From Pseudomonadota bacterium (lineage in GTDB: Bacteria; Desulfobacterota; Desulfobulbia; Desulfobulbales; Desulfocapsaceae): a stretch of 64,000 nt of DNA. Under the pieces are notes generated by a model. That model searched no databases and was not told the origin of the DNA. It saw only the letters and a list, made by a program, of their open reading frames with translations. Positions 63,781-64,000 of this stretch are shown here, one piece after another. The stretch lies in the NCBI GenBank assembly GCA_018820855.1, contig JAHJNL010000007.1, positions 62,001 to 126,000 of the forward strand. The letters run 5' to 3'. The first letter of the stretch is position 1. Every line of letters begins with the position of its first letter. The translations under genes were made by a program, and so were the position numbers.

Positions 63781-64000
63781 TTTTGTGGTTTTTATTCTTA
63801 ATATTCAAGGTGGTAGGAGGTTAGTAGGGTGATGTTGAATGAATGACAGCAATATTTCTTACAAAACCATGTAAATGCAATAAGATAGAGGGTGAGACGG
63901 CAGGGCGGGCACCACGGGCGGGCTAACAGCTTGTCAGTGGAGATAGAGAGGTTAGATGGGCAATTTTCTGCAGAGTTCAGGCAGCAGGTTAACAAGACTG

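Noticed and set aside
63798-63995. 65-codon minus-strand frame at the right edge
   Set aside because: Cys-rich without family pattern, no ribosome-binding site, and it overlaps the regulator's upstream region.

Overview
The window most likely comes from an anaerobic, cytochrome-rich, Gram-negative bacterium related to the sulfate-reducing or sulfur-disproportionating Desulfobulbales. This is an inference from gene content: c7-type multiheme cytochromes, NrfD-type quinol subunits, DMSO-reductase-family enzymes, many PAS histidine kinases and sigma-54 activators, long-form HisG, and an arn (lipid A) operon. There is no rRNA to confirm it. I see no tRNA genes, CRISPR array, insertion sequence or prophage.

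Region 1 (1-20.9 kb) is the accessory and most interesting part. Two paralogous two-component systems (sensor kinase plus sigma-54-type response regulator; one at the left edge on the minus strand, one at 7.4-10.4 kb) surround a periplasmic electron-transfer module: a Tat-exported four-cluster Fe-S protein, a hexaheme c7 cytochrome and an NrfD membrane subunit. After it come two short operons of tiny (about 70 residue) single-helix membrane proteins, all paralogues of one another. Each operon has its own terminator and an upstream GTGTTGC/GCAACAC inverted repeat, and the second has a well-spaced sigma-54 promoter. Next are an accessory FtsH protease with a cysteine-rich tail, a membrane protein ending in a histidine-kinase dimerisation domain whose phospho-histidine is replaced by Asn, a second electron-transfer module (nonaheme cytochrome, NrfD, Fe-S protein), and a secreted pentapeptide-repeat protein. 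I read this as one regulated membrane/redox system, possibly undescribed.

Region 2 (21-27.2 kb, minus strand) is a chemotaxis-type operon, cheA-(decayed MCP)-cheW-cheB-cheR-cheY-like. The receptor gene survives only as a broken C-terminal fragment.

Region 3 (27.5-46 kb) is mostly housekeeping: an FKBP isomerase, hisI, hisG, engB, lepA, an RpoH-like sigma factor, an aminotransferase, a 1362-residue TPR/outer-membrane protein, greA, a TetR regulator with a clear operator, a fused purD-purE, a Sua5/YrdC protein, an Hpt protein and ettA.

Region 4 (46-57.6 kb) holds a kinase/sigma-54 regulator pair followed by arnB-arnC-arnA-arnD-arnT, which would add 4-amino-4-deoxy-L-arabinose to lipid A.

Region 5 (57.8-64 kb, minus strand) has a TorD-type chaperone, a Tat-exported molybdopterin oxidoreductase and its Fe-S subunit. 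They lie behind a near-consensus sigma-70 promoter. Upstream is a PAS/AAA+ regulator that lacks the GAFTGA sigma-54 contact motif.
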